The notes beneath the pieces were generated by a model. It worked only from the letters and a program-made list of their open reading frames with translations. It was not told the origin of the DNA and searched no databases. A DNA stretch of 64,000 nt, taken from positions 51,939 to 115,938 of the forward strand of contig LNAC01000232.1 of NCBI GenBank assembly GCA_002007465.1. The letters run 5' to 3'. Positions 1 through 12,635 of the stretch are shown one piece after another. The stretch is from Ailurus styani (lineage: Eukaryota > Chordata > Mammalia > Carnivora > Ailuridae). The translations under genes were made by a program, and so were the position numbers. Positions within the stretch are counted from its first letter, which is position 1; the number at the start of each line of letters is the position of its first letter.

Positions 1-825
1 AGAATCTTGTCCTCCAATCCACAGCATGGTGTCTTCTTTACAAGTACTTTCTGCCCATAGCAACGGTCCAATAAAAACCTTCACCTGGGCTCTCTGCTAA
101 TTTCAAATTTGAAATCACTAGCTTAGGGAGATTGTCCACAAAGCATTCATGTAACCAGGATTTGGGGATAGAAGAGGACAAAAATGTTTTCATATGGTAA
201 CTATTAATACAGTGATTACAAGTCACATTATTAGTTTTACTTCCTCTAACAATACTTTTTTAGCCCAGTTTGAGGATTACAATTGTCGGAAAACAATAAT
301 GTAACATTAAATATTATAATTCAGACTTTCATTTTTTTAGATCAACTTTCCCATTCCTCCAATCCCCCCACCCTGCCTTCCCCACTTCCTCCAGGCATCC
401 AAAATGGTACAACCTATAATCATAGGGCCAGATATCCTATGAATACTCAGTAAATATTAACCCACTGCTGTCTAAATGAATTAATCCATTGGTTTCTGGT
501 ATAAATGCTTTTTCTGTCTCTCAAATTCAAATCATTTCCTCTCCTTTCACTAACGTAGGCATTCCTGCACTCAGTTCAAGTAGTTGTTTACTTAGAGCTG
601 TTAGGGCCTCCACGAATGTGCTGCTTCGTAATGGTGCAAGACAATCTGAGAACAAGGACGCATATAAGGGCCACCGTGATAAGGACATGGAAAGAACGGG
701 GTCCCTGACCACAGCAGACCTGAGTTTAAAGGCTGCCTCATCAGTATAATTGGGGCACTGACGCCTAGTACATAAGGTCATGGATAATAGTGACCATTTG
801 GGGATGTTACTGAGTGCTGTGTGCA
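1..825. other. intergenic, no gene seen
   Basis: No coding pattern or clearly nameable repeat was recognised here. Open frames of 60-100 codons on both strands overlap each other and show no family resemblance. The sequence is of mixed composition with a C-rich stretch near 360-395. Confidence 0.5.
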
Positions 826-960
826 TTTACCTCTTCAATCCTCCCCGACACCTGACATAAGAGGGAAATGGGGTGTGGAGCGGTGGAATGATTTGCCCAG
901 CCTGAGGTCTCACTGCTAGTGGTGGATGCTGCTGGAACTTGAACACACTCGTAACTCTTC
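826..960 (-). repeat. MIR SINE fragment
   Basis: The stretch reads like the reverse complement of the MIR core: a degraded 'gaaatgggg...tgatttgcccagcctgaggtctcactgcta' is followed by 'ggaacttgaac', which corresponds to the tRNA-like B-box side. Divergence is high, as expected for an element that predates the placental radiation. Confidence 0.55.
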
Positions 961-2353
961 CTTGCAAAAGCCTGTCTGCGGGCATGCCCGCGCACTGTGT
1001 GCTCCTCACACCATATCCTGTCAGTTTCCTTTACTATCACCCCACCACCACCACCACCAAAGAGGACAGTAGGTTCCAGGTATCATGTCACTTGAATGTT
1101 GGAGAGATGTGAAGGTTCTGGCTCGAGGAGCAATGGTCCATTTGGCCCCCAGACCCACTGTTGGCCCAGGAAGGATGAAGGAGTCAGAATTCAACTTCCT
1201 TCCCCTTGAGGAGATCTGGGAGTGCAGATGGGGAATAAAATTACAGCCAGATCAACCCTGAGCCACTCTGGAAGGACTCCGTTACATCATGAAAAAGGTC
1301 CCCCTTCCGTCAGGACACCTACTCTGAGGCTTTTGTCTTTCCTGATTGCAATTTGGTTTGGTTTCATCTTAAATTCACAGTAAATGTGCCTTTACTTTGC
1401 ATAAGTGCTCTCCTTGTTTCTTCTCAAAACAGGGAAGAAGGGGATCTGTCTCCACCCAGGGTGGCTCAAGGAGAGGATCGAAGAGTCCTTCGGGTTAGCT
1501 GTGGTGATGGCTGCTGGAGAACCGGCGGGGGGAGGGAAGGGTGCCAGGAACTGGGCGGCTGGAGAGGCGAGCCAGGGAAAGTGAGTCAGAAAACTGTGAT
1601 GTCTCGTCTCTTACTGCAGAGGATCCCACTGTCAGCTCTCACTGGCAGGCTTTCCCAGTCCCCCACAGAAGGCAGTCAGTGCTCCAGGGGGTCGGAAATA
1701 GAGATGGCTAATGCCTTGGAGTAGAAGGAAAAGAGAGGGTGCAGGGAGTAGAGAAGAGAAAGAAAGACATTCCAAAGCTTTACACCCAAAGACACCATGC
1801 ATGTGAGATTTGATTCAGTTGCCTAAGCTGTCTGAGTGCCCCTGTGCGTAATGGAGACGAGCCCCCCACCTCTCAGGGAGCCCGGGCAACCCAGGGCAGT
1901 TACGTTCATAAAGGACCTGGCAGGGGAGGTCCCCCTTGAGCGAGCACCTGGGGAAAATACAACATTCAGGCTACAGCCCCAATAAGTGGTACAATTTGGC
2001 TTTTGCTGAATCTTACCCAAAGTGAGGTTAGGCAAAAATTAACTAGAGTTAGTCCGTTTGGGAAAGAAAGAAAAGCTGCAAAAGAACTCTGTTTTTAGAG
2101 ATGGGGAACATGGAAAGGCACATCTTAGAAAATAAACTACATTGTAAATCTAGAATGAAATCTAGAGTACCTCAATAGAAAGTCTAAATTTAACCATTAA
2201 AACAAAAATCCAGATGCCTGAGGTGGGAAAGCATTTTGCTGGCCATTCAAATAAGATGTTAATAGTGAGAACAGAAAAGAGGCTTTTAAAGAATGATGGT
2301 GAAGATAAGGTTAAAGAAAAGAAAGCCCACATGTGACCCCTTTTTTAAAAACA
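961..2353. other. intergenic, no gene seen
   Basis: No gene or recognisable repeat was found. A purine-rich run (about 1720-1775) and a short CCACCACCACCACCACC run near 1043-1059 are the only compositional features. The 123-codon frame at 1353-1724 is low-complexity and resembles no family known to me. Confidence 0.5.
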
Positions 2354-2680
2354 GTGGTAAAATACGTGTAACATAAAACTTACTGTCTTAACCATTTTTA
2401 AGCACACAGTTCAATTGTGGTGAGTACCTTATATAACACATTGGTTCACATAACCAACCATTAACCACCACCCATCTCTGAATCTCTTCATCTCCCCACA
2501 CTGAAACTCTGTCCCCATCAAACACTAACTCCCCATCTGCCCTCCCCCAGCCCCTGGCATCCACCAGTCTCTTGTCCATCCCTATGAATTTGGCCACTCC
2601 AGCTACCTCATAGGTGGAATCATACAGTATGTGTCCTTTTGTGGTTGGCTTATTTCACTTAGTATAATGGGCTCTCAACT
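2354..2680 (-). repeat. L1 (old L1M-type) 3' end fragment
   Basis: Starts with 'tggtaaaatacgtgtaacat' and continues through 'ttaaccatttttaagcacacagttcaattgtgg'-type sequence to 'ggcttatttcacttagtataatg'. This is the reverse complement of the 3' untranslated region of mammalian-wide L1M elements, so the element lies on the minus strand, truncated at its 5' end. Two similar antisense ends occur in the window near 11.9 and 37.3 kb. Confidence 0.7.
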
Positions 2681-2683
2681 CTT

Positions 2684-2725
2684 AAGCTATATATTATATA
2701 TATGTATATATATGTATATATAAAC
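2684..2725. repeat. TA/TATG microsatellite
   Basis: An AT-only stretch built of TA and TATG units immediately follows the L1 fragment. Confidence 0.7.
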
Positions 2726-3109
2726 ACTAAATATCTATATCTCTGTAGACCTTAGACATAGATATATAGATATATGTATTCTGAAATCATTTGCATAGTG
2801 ATTTAAATAAACTAAAAACACAGATCCTACCAGGCTAGCATGATAAAATGCCAATTTCTGGTTGGAAAAAAAAATGCAGATGACTCTTCCCAGACCTGGA
2901 AGAAAGAGTGGAAGCAGTTGAAGTGTAGACCCAGTGAAACCCCAAATGCAGTTTTGGGGACCAGAGACCTCTGTGCCTTTCTTGAATCCTTTTTGTTGCC
3001 ACAACATAAGAGTCCAAAGGGTATTGACCATAATATTCATAGCACTTCCCTTCATGTGTAGCATCATTACTGCCCCCCTTCCTAGAATATTCACTCTAGC
3101 TCGTAATCA

Positions 3110-3190
3110 ACAGGCAGATGGTCAAACAGATCATATTTACTTAGAACTTGCCATATGCCAGCCACAGCCAACAGTTTAAAGTGGATAGTC
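3110..3190 (-). repeat. possible MIR fragment
   Basis: 'atttacttagaacttgccatatgccagccac' resembles the reverse-complement MIR 3' part (attgagtgcttactatgtgccaggcac). It is short and divergent, so only a tentative call. Confidence 0.35.
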
Positions 3191-3659
3191 TTAAAGAGGA
3201 AATTATAGTGAGCACCAGAGTCACCTCCCATCTTTTCTTCTTTCTTTACCAGATTATGAAACAGTTGTGAAATTTGGAAGGGCTGACTGAGTCTTCCTTC
3301 AGCTCTTGGAATGAACTTTGGTTTAAGTGAATCAGTAAAGTCCTACACACTGGCCATAGTGATTGGTTTGGGACTCAGTCCATGCCATAATTACAGCTAA
3401 TGAGACATATTCGTGGAAGTGAACCAGGGAAGCACAAAGTCTCAGACATCCCACACTGAGAGAATAAACAGTCTTAGTATGAAGGCAACACTATGGGCAT
3501 CAAAGTCCTTGATAACATGGTTCAGGCTCTAGATCACCTAATCCTGATCCTTACCCTAATTTCCCTCCAGTTATCTGGGCCAACAAATGTATTTTATGGT
3601 TTAAGCCCCCTGAGTTGGATCTTCTGTTACTTATGACCAAAGTCTTCCTAACTGCTCAC

Positions 3660-4215
3660 TATGGACCGAACTGTGTTCCTTCCAAATTCATTTGCTGAAT
3701 CCCCAACCCCAACATGATGGTATTTGAAGATGAGGTCTTTGGTTAAGGCGAGGTCATAAGGGTGGAACCCCATGATGGGTTTGGTGTGCTTATAAGAAGA
3801 CACAGCAGGGGCATGTGGGTGGATCAGTGGGTTAAGCGTCTGCCTTCAGCTCAGGTGGTGATCTCAGGGTCCCAGGACAGAGCCCAGAGTCAGGCTGCCT
3901 GCTCAGCCGGGAGTCTGCTTCTTCCTCTCCCTCTGCCCCTTTCCCCGCTCATGCTCTCTCTCCCCCAAATAAATAAATAAAATCTTAAAAAAAAAAGAAG
4001 AAAGAAAGAAAGAAAGGAAGGGAGAAAGGAAGAAAAGAAAGGAAGAAGGCAGAACAGAGAGCCTTTCTCTCTCTCTGCCATGTGAGGACATGGTGGGAAG
4101 GCAGCTGTCTGTAAGCCAGGAAGAGAGCCTCATCAGAACCTAACCATGGCAGCCCCATAGCTCTGAGATGAATCACAAGCAAGCTGCCTTTGGGGGTCTC
4201 TGAGAATGGCAACAT
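3660..4215 (+). repeat. MaLR (MLT1-type) solo LTR, split by a SINE
   Basis: The left half (3660-3807) carries the MLT1-like head 'atggaccgaactgtgttcc', 'aacatgatggtatttgaagatgaggtc', 'gaggtcataagggtgg' and 'cttataagaagacaca'. The right half (about 4050-4215) resumes with 'ctctctctctgccatgtgaggacat', 'ctgtaagccaggaagagagcctcatcagaac'. The break is exactly where a Can-SINE sits. No internal retroviral genes are present. The subfamily is not assigned. Confidence 0.7.
3808..4046 (+). repeat. Can-SINE with GAAA-rich tail
   Basis: Head 'ggggcatgtgggtggatcag', central 'ggtcccaggacagagcccag', and tail AAATAAATAAATAAAATCTTAAAA followed by an expanded GAAA/GGAA tract of about 50 bases. It interrupts the surrounding LTR. 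Confidence 0.85.
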
Positions 4216-4250
4216 CACTTAATTAAATACAAAGGACAAGAAGAACAAAG

Positions 4251-4275
4251 AGGAGGAGGAGGAGGAGGAGGAGGA
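4251..4275. repeat. (AGG)n microsatellite
   Basis: About eight tandem AGG triplets in a wider purine-rich segment. Confidence 0.85.
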
Positions 4276-4619
4276 AAGAAAAACAAATGAGGAGAGGGAT
4301 GGAAGAAGAGGTGAGAAGCAGTATGATGGACAGTTCATCTCCCTTGTTCCCACCAGAAGAGCAGAGAACATTGAAAGAACCATCAGAGGTCTGGGTCAGG
4401 GCCACAAAGGATACACATTAGTGCCAATATCTTCAAAATCTTGTATTTTTATCATAAAAGTAATCTAAGTTCTGTATTCTACTTCATAATGTGTCTTTAC
4501 ATTTTTTATATCAAAATATTTCCCTAAAAATCTTGAGAAGTGCCATTTTATCCCAAATCTTCGAAACAATCTCCTGGCCCTGCCCTGTCTACTCTGGCAC
4601 GACATAACCCAATGGGAGT

Positions 4620-4775
4620 AGCATAAGTGCATTGAAAGGGCGCTGGCCTCTGAGTTTTCTATTCTGGATTCTCTTTCCAATTCCATCCCTTTGTAGCCAA
4701 ATGACCTGGCAAAATCACTCACCTTCTTTAAGCTTCTCTTGCCTCCTGAGTAAAAGGGAACATGACATCTTTTCT
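4620..4775 (+). repeat. MIR SINE
   Basis: Recognisable head 'gcattgaaagggcgctggcctctgag' and core 'agccaaatgacctggcaaaatcactcac', then 'gcctcctgagtaaaaggg', matching the plus-strand order of MIR (tRNA-like head, then the 'gaccttgggcaagtcact' core, then 'cctcatctgtaaaatgg'). Confidence 0.6.
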
Positions 4776-5988
4776 GCCTTTCTTTGGGCTTTCCTTGGGC
4801 TGGCAAGCCCCAATGAATTAATAGGAGAGGACTTCGGAGACCAGAAAACTCTGACCTACGGCCTTGTAGGGTCCTATTAGTGTTATTCCAAGAGCATTTT
4901 GGAAGTTTCCCCAGCCCAGTCTAATCCATTCTTAGACCAACCTTTCCTGTTCATTCTGGTACCTTTCATCCAATTCTTGCACCTGTGTTAGGAAGAGGAG
5001 TACAGCGAACAAAAAGAATGAGGAAAGGCTATTTATAATCAGTTGTTAAAGGGGATAAGAAAAAAGTCATCTTATTCTCATGTGACTGGCCTTCTACGTT
5101 CTCTGCATTTCTGTGTCTTCCAACTTTATTATGGAATCTCAAGTTTCCCTGCTCAGAGGAATCCTGAGTCTGTAGCCCATGTACTTGCCTTATAAACAAA
5201 TTCCCTAAGATATAATGTAGAGCAGGAAAAACAAGTTGGTTTCACCTTCAACACCAGCTCTGATTAATTGGTTGTAGAAAACACTGTATTAAGAAAAAAA
5301 AAAAGTCATTCAATGGGAAAGATTGTAGAGATTGATTAGAGATGCCTGTCACAGGCACAGGAAGTGAGGACAGTAGCACTGGGCTGTTGCTGACCACCCC
5401 TAGTTTACAGGCTTACAATGAGACAACTCTTAAATACACAGCAAATATTGAAAGTTGGAAGGTTCCCAGAAAAATTTCAAATGAGAGGGTTTTTATTCTT
5501 GGGGTCTTGGATCTCCAGGGCATTTATAAAATCAGTGATAATGACTTATATCTTATTTTTTAATAGTATGAAGGGCCACCTCCTGTCTCTGATGGGGTTG
5601 ACTAGGTTAACTAAATGTCAAGTTTCTTTTCTTTTGGATAGAGTGGTATCAACTCTATTCAATGACCCTAGGTATATTGCACTAGTCATTATGACTTAAA
5701 TTTGTTGAAATTATAGAAATTCTTGGAATATCATTGGTTAACTTGACAGTCCAGCTTTGAACCCATGAGTAATTGTGGACATAAACAGAGTGAAGACCTA
5801 AGATAAGTGACTGCAGGGAATAATCCTTAAAAAAATGCTTAGTGATTAAAAGGTTGGGAATCACTCTTCTAATGAAATCTGACGTCAGTTTTCATGAAAC
5901 TGCTTCAAATCCTACCGTATATTTCTGAGAACTCTAGAGGTTTCAGATTTGGATGACTTCATGGGTTTATTTCAAAATATCTATTTCT
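4776..5988. other. intergenic, no gene seen
   Basis: No nameable repeat or coding pattern. Contains only an A-run near 5290-5304. The frames at 5342-5563 and 5418-5699 overlap in different phases, which argues against either being a gene. Confidence 0.45.
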
Positions 5989-6233
5989 GGGGTGCCTGGG
6001 TGGCTCAATTAGTTAAGCATCTGCCTTTGGCTCAGGTCATGATCTCAGGGTCCTGGGATCGAGCCCCACATCGGGCTCCCTGCTCTGCGGGGAGTTTGCT
6101 TCTCCCTCTGCCTCTGCCCTTCTGCCTGCTTGTGATCTCTCTCAGGCACGCAAGGGCATGCTCTCTCTCTCTCGCTCTCTCTCTCTCTCTCAAATAAATA
6201 GAATCTTTAAAACTAAAACAAACAAACAAAAAA
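5989..6233 (+). repeat. Can-SINE with target duplication
   Basis: Complete element: 'ggggtgcctgggtggctcaa' head, TC-rich middle, CAAATAAATAGAATCTTTAAAA tail with CAAA expansion. The flanks 'caaaatatctatttct' (left) and 'caaaatacctacttct' (right) are a diverged target-site duplication. Confidence 0.9.
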
Positions 6234-6248
6234 CAAAATACCTACTTC

Positions 6249-7674
6249 TATCTTAGCATGTGTTACTTGAGATTTTCTTTTAAAATAACAAGTAGCTTTC
6301 ATTAAATAATTAAATAACTTTTTGTTGGGGAATTCTAAAGGGTTTGGCTTTGTGTCCATGCACTGCATTTAAGCTTTTAGGAATTTATTTTACCACTTTG
6401 GTACTTTCAGTTTGCTTGAAAGCAGGCCCTCTTGGCTGAAAGGCCCGGATGGCATTTAAATGCTGTCAATTTCTTTAGGCAACTAGACTTCCTGGCTGAG
6501 TAGAGTGTGTTTGTTTAGTTTTGGTGGTGTCCTTTTGTGCTACAAGAAGCTACACAACATCCATAAAAGATGTAGTAATTAAATATTTCTGGATTTTCTT
6601 ATTCTATGTTTTATTTTTTCTAGGTTTCTTTAGGGCGCACCATTTATTTCTATGTTCTGAGTTTCCCTTGCTAACGAATTCTCGCATTTTAAGCAGGCAA
6701 GGGCCTGCAAGCTGGGCAACAATGTCAGAGAAAACCTGCCTAGAGAGTGACATGCTCAGGGCTGGGGTGCCCTTTAGGGGAGTTAAGGGTGGAGATTACA
6801 GGCTCCTGGGTCTCTCCTAAAAGCAGCGATAAGGGGCCTCACTTCCCTGCTCCACTCTTTCCTCGTTCTCTCAAAATTTTCCCTTCTCTCACTTCGCAGC
6901 TGTCTCATTTCCTTTCCCCTTTGTGTTTCTCTTCTGTCCCTTTGTTCCAATTTTCCTTCCATTCTCCTGCTTTCCTGCCCTCTTCTTTATTTCTTCTCCC
7001 ATCCTTTCTTGTCTGTCCTCTCTCCCATTCTCTGCCCTATCTGTGAAAACCATTTTCCACTTATGGCATCAGACTGAGGTTCCTAAAGTAAGTTCCAGCG
7101 AGTGCTAGATCCATGAGCTGCACTGTGGGAAATAAAAAAGATGACAGTGGGGGCCGGATCTGTGCTTAAATACAAAGCTCGGAAACCACTGTCTCCTCCC
7201 CCAACGCAGATACCTTGGAGTTTCAGCATCCCTCATTAGCATTTTACAGGAGATATCCTGCTGTGATATCTAACCAGGTTTAGACCACTATTCCCCAAAC
7301 CTTCTTGACCCCAGTCTCTTTTCCCTCCAAATAAATGAAATTCACTGAGAATACATTTTGGGAATCCTGGCATAGTAGAGCCTCTTATCTTGATTCACCC
7401 TGGGGCTCAAAGAACTGACTTCAACCAGGCTTGCCTAACATCAGAGAGTCTTCTCTCCTGTCTGAGGCCTCCTGAAGACCACTGTGGCCAGGGTGTCCTC
7501 TTCTGTCTGTCCCCCTCGCTACCCAACATGGCAGTCGCCCACCACCATCCACCACCCAGACTTGAAAAGTTCCATACAGCTCAGCTCTTACGTTAAATGT
7601 TTAAGGTGGATTAGTTTTTGTTTTTTGCCTAACAAATTGTCAGAGATGGTTTTTAAAGGATAATAGGCAGCATG
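6249..7674. other. intergenic; pyrimidine-rich tract 6842-7045
   Basis: No gene was recognised. A strand-asymmetric C/T-rich tract occupies about 6842-7045 and produces overlapping Ser/Pro/Phe-rich frames (6747-7046, 6923-7108) that are composition artefacts. The rest has no identifiable element. Confidence 0.5.
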
Positions 7675-8230
7675 GTAACAAGCAGGCGAAGGTTTTGATT
7701 TCCTGCTGGTGGCACCGTACATCGGTATCATCATTTCAGGGGGCAATTTGACGAATACGTAGCCAAAGTCTCAAGATGCTACTTTAGGGACTTTATCCTA
7801 AAAAAATAATTAAGGATGTAAGCAAAGATTTAACTACAAGGATTTGTTTACTGGAGTGTTGTTTGTAATTGTAAAAACTTGGAAAGGAGCCTGACATCCA
7901 ACAGGGGGAGTCTGGTTGAGTATATGGCAGATTTGAATGGTGGGCATTATGCAGCCCTTACAAGGAGGGATTTAGGGAAGTATAAAATAGATGCCCCAAG
8001 TGAATTCCATGTAAAAAACATATATGTATATATATATATGCAGCGGGAGCCCATTTTTGTAAATTAACATTCATGAGCGGGATATATGCAGATAAGTACG
8101 TAAAAGCTGGGAAGAGTATCCACCAAAATTTAGCAGTAATTATCTCTTAATGGATAATGGGATTTCAGCAGCTTCTTATTGATCAGAGCTTTCTGATTTT
8201 TATATAAAGAGCTTGGGCTTTTTGTTTATT
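7675..8230 (+). repeat. old L1M fragment (ORF2 end and 3' UTR)
   Basis: Motifs typical of the end of ancient L1: 'gggggcaatttgacgaatac', 'actttatcctaaaaaaataattaaggatg', 'caaagatttaactacaaggat', 'ggcattatgcagccctta', then a TA-rich stretch at about 8018-8042. It is highly decayed. Confidence 0.6.
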
Positions 8231-10360
8231 GGAAGGAAACAGTAAGTTAGAAAACCGAAAGAAAATAGTTGATGATCCTATACAAGCTTTGCTACGATCT
8301 GAACTCCCAGCTGACTCTAGACAGGGTCCTGTCAACACCAACTGACCTTTTCCTGTCTCCTGGGGGAAAGGTGCTCCATTGAGGAAGGTCTAAGACAGTG
8401 TCAACCTTCCTTCTGCTATCTGAGGAAATCCGGGTACAAGAGCCAGCTTCTATGTTGTGATGCTGCAATTTACTGGGAAAAAAAAAAGATCAACACATCC
8501 CACCATCTATTTATTTAATATTAAAAATAATATTTCACTGAGTTTGGCTGGCGTCAGCTAGAGCAGTTACTCATACAGGAATTCAAACAAAAGCAGCACT
8601 GGCCCTGAGCCAGTGGGCCGGTGCTGGGTGGTCCATGTCCGTCCTTAGCTCGGAGGAGCTCCTAGTAGCTTTCAGACCTGCTTTGGGTTGGGAAGATGAT
8701 GTATTCATTTATTTATTAGAAATGTTTTAACAGGAAATGATAATAGTTTGCATTTAGGGAGAGTGGCCCCCGGGACAGCTGGAGGCACCCAGCAGACACG
8801 ACTGGGGAGGAGATTGCTGCTTTTAGCCTTGGAGTCAGATCAGGGCCTGTGGTAAGAGTCTACACGGCGGCCCGGCACCCCACATTAGCCCAGAGGATCC
8901 TGGTGGTTTTGCTTCAGGACAAAAGAGGAAGGAGCAGGGCCATTCTCTAAGTTGCCCTGTTTCCCTTCTCTGCTGCCATTTGTTTCTAGGAACCAGGGCA
9001 TGTGTTCTTGATGCGGCTCTGAACAGAGACTTTGGCTGTGCCGGGCATGAACGGGCCCTGTGTACACTCACCTCCAGGTGGGAGTGTGCGAGCTGCGGTG
9101 TAAGCAAACACCCGCGTAACTCAAACCCGCTTTGAGTGTGGCTGTGGGCTGCTGGAGGCCTGTGTGAGTTCAGGGGTTATATGTGCACATCCTTTCTGTG
9201 TATGAGGAGGGGTGAAAGACACGTGTTTGCAGGGGACTTCAGGCGTGTCCTTGAGCTCAGGGCGCATTCCAATGTTGGGTCGCATTCGTGGGTAATTCTG
9301 CGGTGCCCAGAGACAAAAGGAAATATAGAAGGGAATAGAAATTGAGCGCAAATATGTGTGCCTGAGAGGAATATGAGCAGGTTGGAGTGTTTTTAAAAAT
9401 CCTCTTCCAGCTGTTCTGGAACAGTATAAAACTTTACTGGTGGGGGAAGGGCGTGATTCCAGAGCCGTGGGGAATGGGGTCCAATGTGTAACCCAGTCTG
9501 GCCCGACAAAAGGGCTGTTCCTGTGCTTCCAGATAACAATGGAGGTGAAGCCTGACCCTGGAAACCAGTCAAGATTCCTGGAGATAAACCCTCGGGCAGC
9601 GAGAACACTGTCCGTGAAAAGAAACTGACCTTTTGCCTTCGGGAGTCACAGAATTCCCACAAACGCTGTGTCCTCATCAGCCCTGGCAGGCTCACCACCA
9701 CAGCCCCAGACTTAGACGCCAATTCATAAACAGCACAGAGGGTGCTGCTGGAAGGCCGGAGGAGGGGGCCGTGCCGGGAGTCAGGCTTCACCTCCAGCAC
9801 CTCAGAATACAGGATTGCCCCCCCACCTCAATTTTCTTCTGGAGGCTTACCTTCCCTCCAGGCTCACAGAGCTATGAGAGAGGCCCCTAAAGGGTTCTCC
9901 TCTGCCCATGTGGTCGGATCTGCCAGAATATTGTCATTGATGGCTTTGCCTTTCTCAGGAAGGCCCCTCAGCCTCATGACTCAAAATTGGGAGAGTGGAT
10001 AAACAGAGCCGAGACGGAAAGAGAGGAGGAAGAGAACAAGAGACAGGGTCTCGTGGGCTGCCGCTGTCGAGAGTTTCAGGACAGGAGAAATGGAAAGTGA
10101 GGGGTGAAAAGAGTGAGACGTTCCAGAGCTAATGAAATGAAAGAATCACTGAGAAAAGGAAAGTGATGCTTAAGAATTGTCCCTAAAGCTTATGAACTGC
10201 ATGCTTTTTTAGGTTTTTGGAGAATGGCAAGCAAACTTAGTTTTAAAATAGTTTTGTTTGCTAGACTTTTTTCGGTTCATAGTTGCTCTGAGACTGGGTC
10301 ATGTGGATGTCCAGCTTATCTGGATTATACACGGCACCCCCTTCCTCTTCATTTGCCACA
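8231..10360. other. intergenic, no gene seen
   Basis: Largely unique sequence. The 135-codon minus frame at 9393-9800 and the overlapping plus frames at 9440-9890 contradict each other and show no domain. Nothing else was recognised in this stretch. Confidence 0.45.
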
Positions 10361-10369
10361 TCTGAACAG

Positions 10370-10620
10370 TGGCCAAACCTGGGAATTTTTTTTCCCTTAC
10401 AGGCTTACTACTCTCCACTGCCCAGCAACACCATACATGCCAGCCTGACTTCCTCATATCTCAAACTTTTTTCTTTTGGATGTCAGCTCATTCTTTTTCC
10501 TACCCCCAGAATCACTGCCCATTTCCACTGTTATTTCTTTGCTTCAAAGCCCAGCTCCTATTCCACCTTCTCAAGGAGACCTTGCTCTTTTTTTTTTTAA
10601 AAAACCTTGCTCTTAATGCT
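10370..10620 (+). repeat. possible L2 LINE fragment
   Basis: 'gcttcaaagcccagctcctattccaccttctcaaggagacc' resembles the L2 3' region, where 'aaaactcagctcaaatgtcacctcctccaggaagcc'-like text is normal. It is diverged and the limits are uncertain. Confidence 0.4.
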
Positions 10621-10671
10621 CTATAGTCTACAATCCTTCCAGCTCCTGTATACGCAATTCTCAAAACAACA

Positions 10672-10912
10672 ACAGTAATGATGATGATACCAACAGCTAA
10701 CGTTATATTGAGCTCAGTCTGTGCAGACACTGTTGTAAGTGCTTTGCACATATGAGTTCATTTAATTCTTATAACAACCCTACGAGGCAGTATGGGGGGA
10801 ACTAAGACAGGAAGGATGAGTGAATTTCCCAAGTTGATAAACTCTCAGTGTCTCAGACAGGACTCGAACCCAGGCCCCAGAAGTCTGCCTCGTTTCTATA
10901 GTGCACTTACAC
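10672..10912 (-). repeat. MIR SINE
   Basis: Reverse-complement MIR from 'acagctaacgttatattgagctcagtctgtgcagacactg' through 'acaaccctacgaggcagt' to 'caggactcgaacccaggcc', which is the tRNA-like head. One of the better preserved MIR copies here. Confidence 0.8.
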
Positions 10913-11904
10913 TTTCATACTTCCGTACATGCCTGAGATGTCCTTGTCCTTCCTCTGTGTCTCCAGGCCCTTTTCATTTGTTACTGCTTCACATTTTGCA
11001 CCTCCCCCCCATTCAACGCTGTCAAATAAGTGCTTGTCCTTCCCTATCGTCAGATTTACATAGTTACTTAGCAATTCCCACTGGTATCCAAATAGAAGAC
11101 CTCAGCATGTGCACGTGCAAGGAATCTGACTTACAGAGATCCACTTTAGGTTGAAGTCTTTAGGGACACTTAATCTAAGAGCAGGGAGCTTATGTTTATA
11201 AATCTTACCTTTGAGTTTCATCTTCTTCTTCATAATGTCTTTGACATGTCAGCTGTAAAGCAAACCACAGAATGGCCAGACTTGAGTGAGGCAAAGATTT
11301 AATGCCGCTGCTCTAGTTCAAGTGGCTCTACCTAGAACTACAGTTGTGTTTTGCCGGTCATGGTGAAGTACACACACAGTGATTTAATGCAGCTTGGTTT
11401 ATATTCAGAGGCAGCTCTATTCCAACAACTTGGAGTGAGCGGTGGGGTTGCTACGATAGCGAAGGGCAATTCGTTTGGTCAGGAATAGTTTTCAGGTGAA
11501 GAAAACTAGAGTTTTGGTTGAGAAAGACATAAATCCAATCTTTTTAATTCTTTTAAATGGATAAAGAACTTTTAGGATAAAAGCATGTTTTGAAACTTAA
11601 ATGCAGACTTCCAATTCTGGCCAAGATGAAGGACTGGTTTCTCCCATCTGAAACAACCGAAAAAGTTGACAAAATATCTGAAACACAGTTTGAAAGGCAC
11701 CAGATATGAAGCAAGAGATAGTGATCCCTGCCAGATGGGAAACAAATGAAGTCAGCCCTACAATCACCCCTGCTTACCGCCTTGAGAGGGTTTCCAGGTC
11801 ACAGTGCAGAGACAGGGAGCCCAGGCCGAGCCAAGCAAACTCAGTGACTTGAGAAGACAAGTCTGAGACCCTGCAGAGATCAAGGCTACTAGCACAGAGT
11901 ATAA

Positions 11905-12440
11905 CAAATTTACTGTGGTAAAAAATGCATAACATAGAATTTACCATGTTAACTATTTTTGAATATACAGTTGAGTTGTGTTAAATATATTTACATTTTT
12001 TTAGAACCAATATCTAGAATTTTATCATCTTGCAAAACTAAAACTCTATACTGATTAAACAATAATTCCCCATTTCTCCCTCCCTCCTGTTCCCGGAAAC
12101 CACCATTCTACTTTATGTTTCTTTAAATCTGATACTCAAGATACCTCATATAAGTGGAATCAGACAGTATTTGCCTTTTTGTGATTTATTTTACTTAACA
12201 TAATGTCTGTAAGTTTCATCCATATTGTAGCATGTGCCAGAATTTCCTTCCTTTTTAAAGTTGAATAATATTCCACTTACGTATATACTACATTTTGTTT
12301 ATCCATTCATCCATCAATAGACACTTGGTTTTCTTCTACCTTTTGGCCATTATGAATAGTGTTACCATGAACATGGATGTGTAAACATCTCTTTGAGATC
12401 ATACTTTCAATTCTTTTGAATATATACCCAGAAGAGCAAT
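11905..12440 (-). repeat. L1 3' end fragment, antisense
   Basis: Reads 'ttactgtggtaaaaaatgcataacatagaatttaccatgttaac', then 'ggaaaccaccattctactttatg', 'ttttacttaacataatg', and 'tggccattatgaatagtgttaccatgaacatggatgtg'. This is the reverse complement of the L1M 3' region, and it interrupts the sense-oriented LINE. Confidence 0.7.
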
Positions 12441-12635
12441 TGGAGGAACACACACTTTGAAAAGAAAAAGATACAAATCACATTTGTAGACATGAAAACG
12501 GCAGTGTGTGAGATGAAAAAATATGCTCGATAAGATCAATGGCATGTTAGACATGGGAAAAAAAGTTTAGGGACCTCGAAGATAGGGCAATAGAACTATC
12601 CAAAATAAAACAGAAAGAAAATATAGTAATTTTTA

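Noticed and set aside
3660..4215. endogenous retrovirus provirus
   Set aside because: Only solo LTR sequence of MaLR type is seen here and at 20.1, 30.2 and 43.7 kb; no gag, pol or env remnants were recognised beside them.
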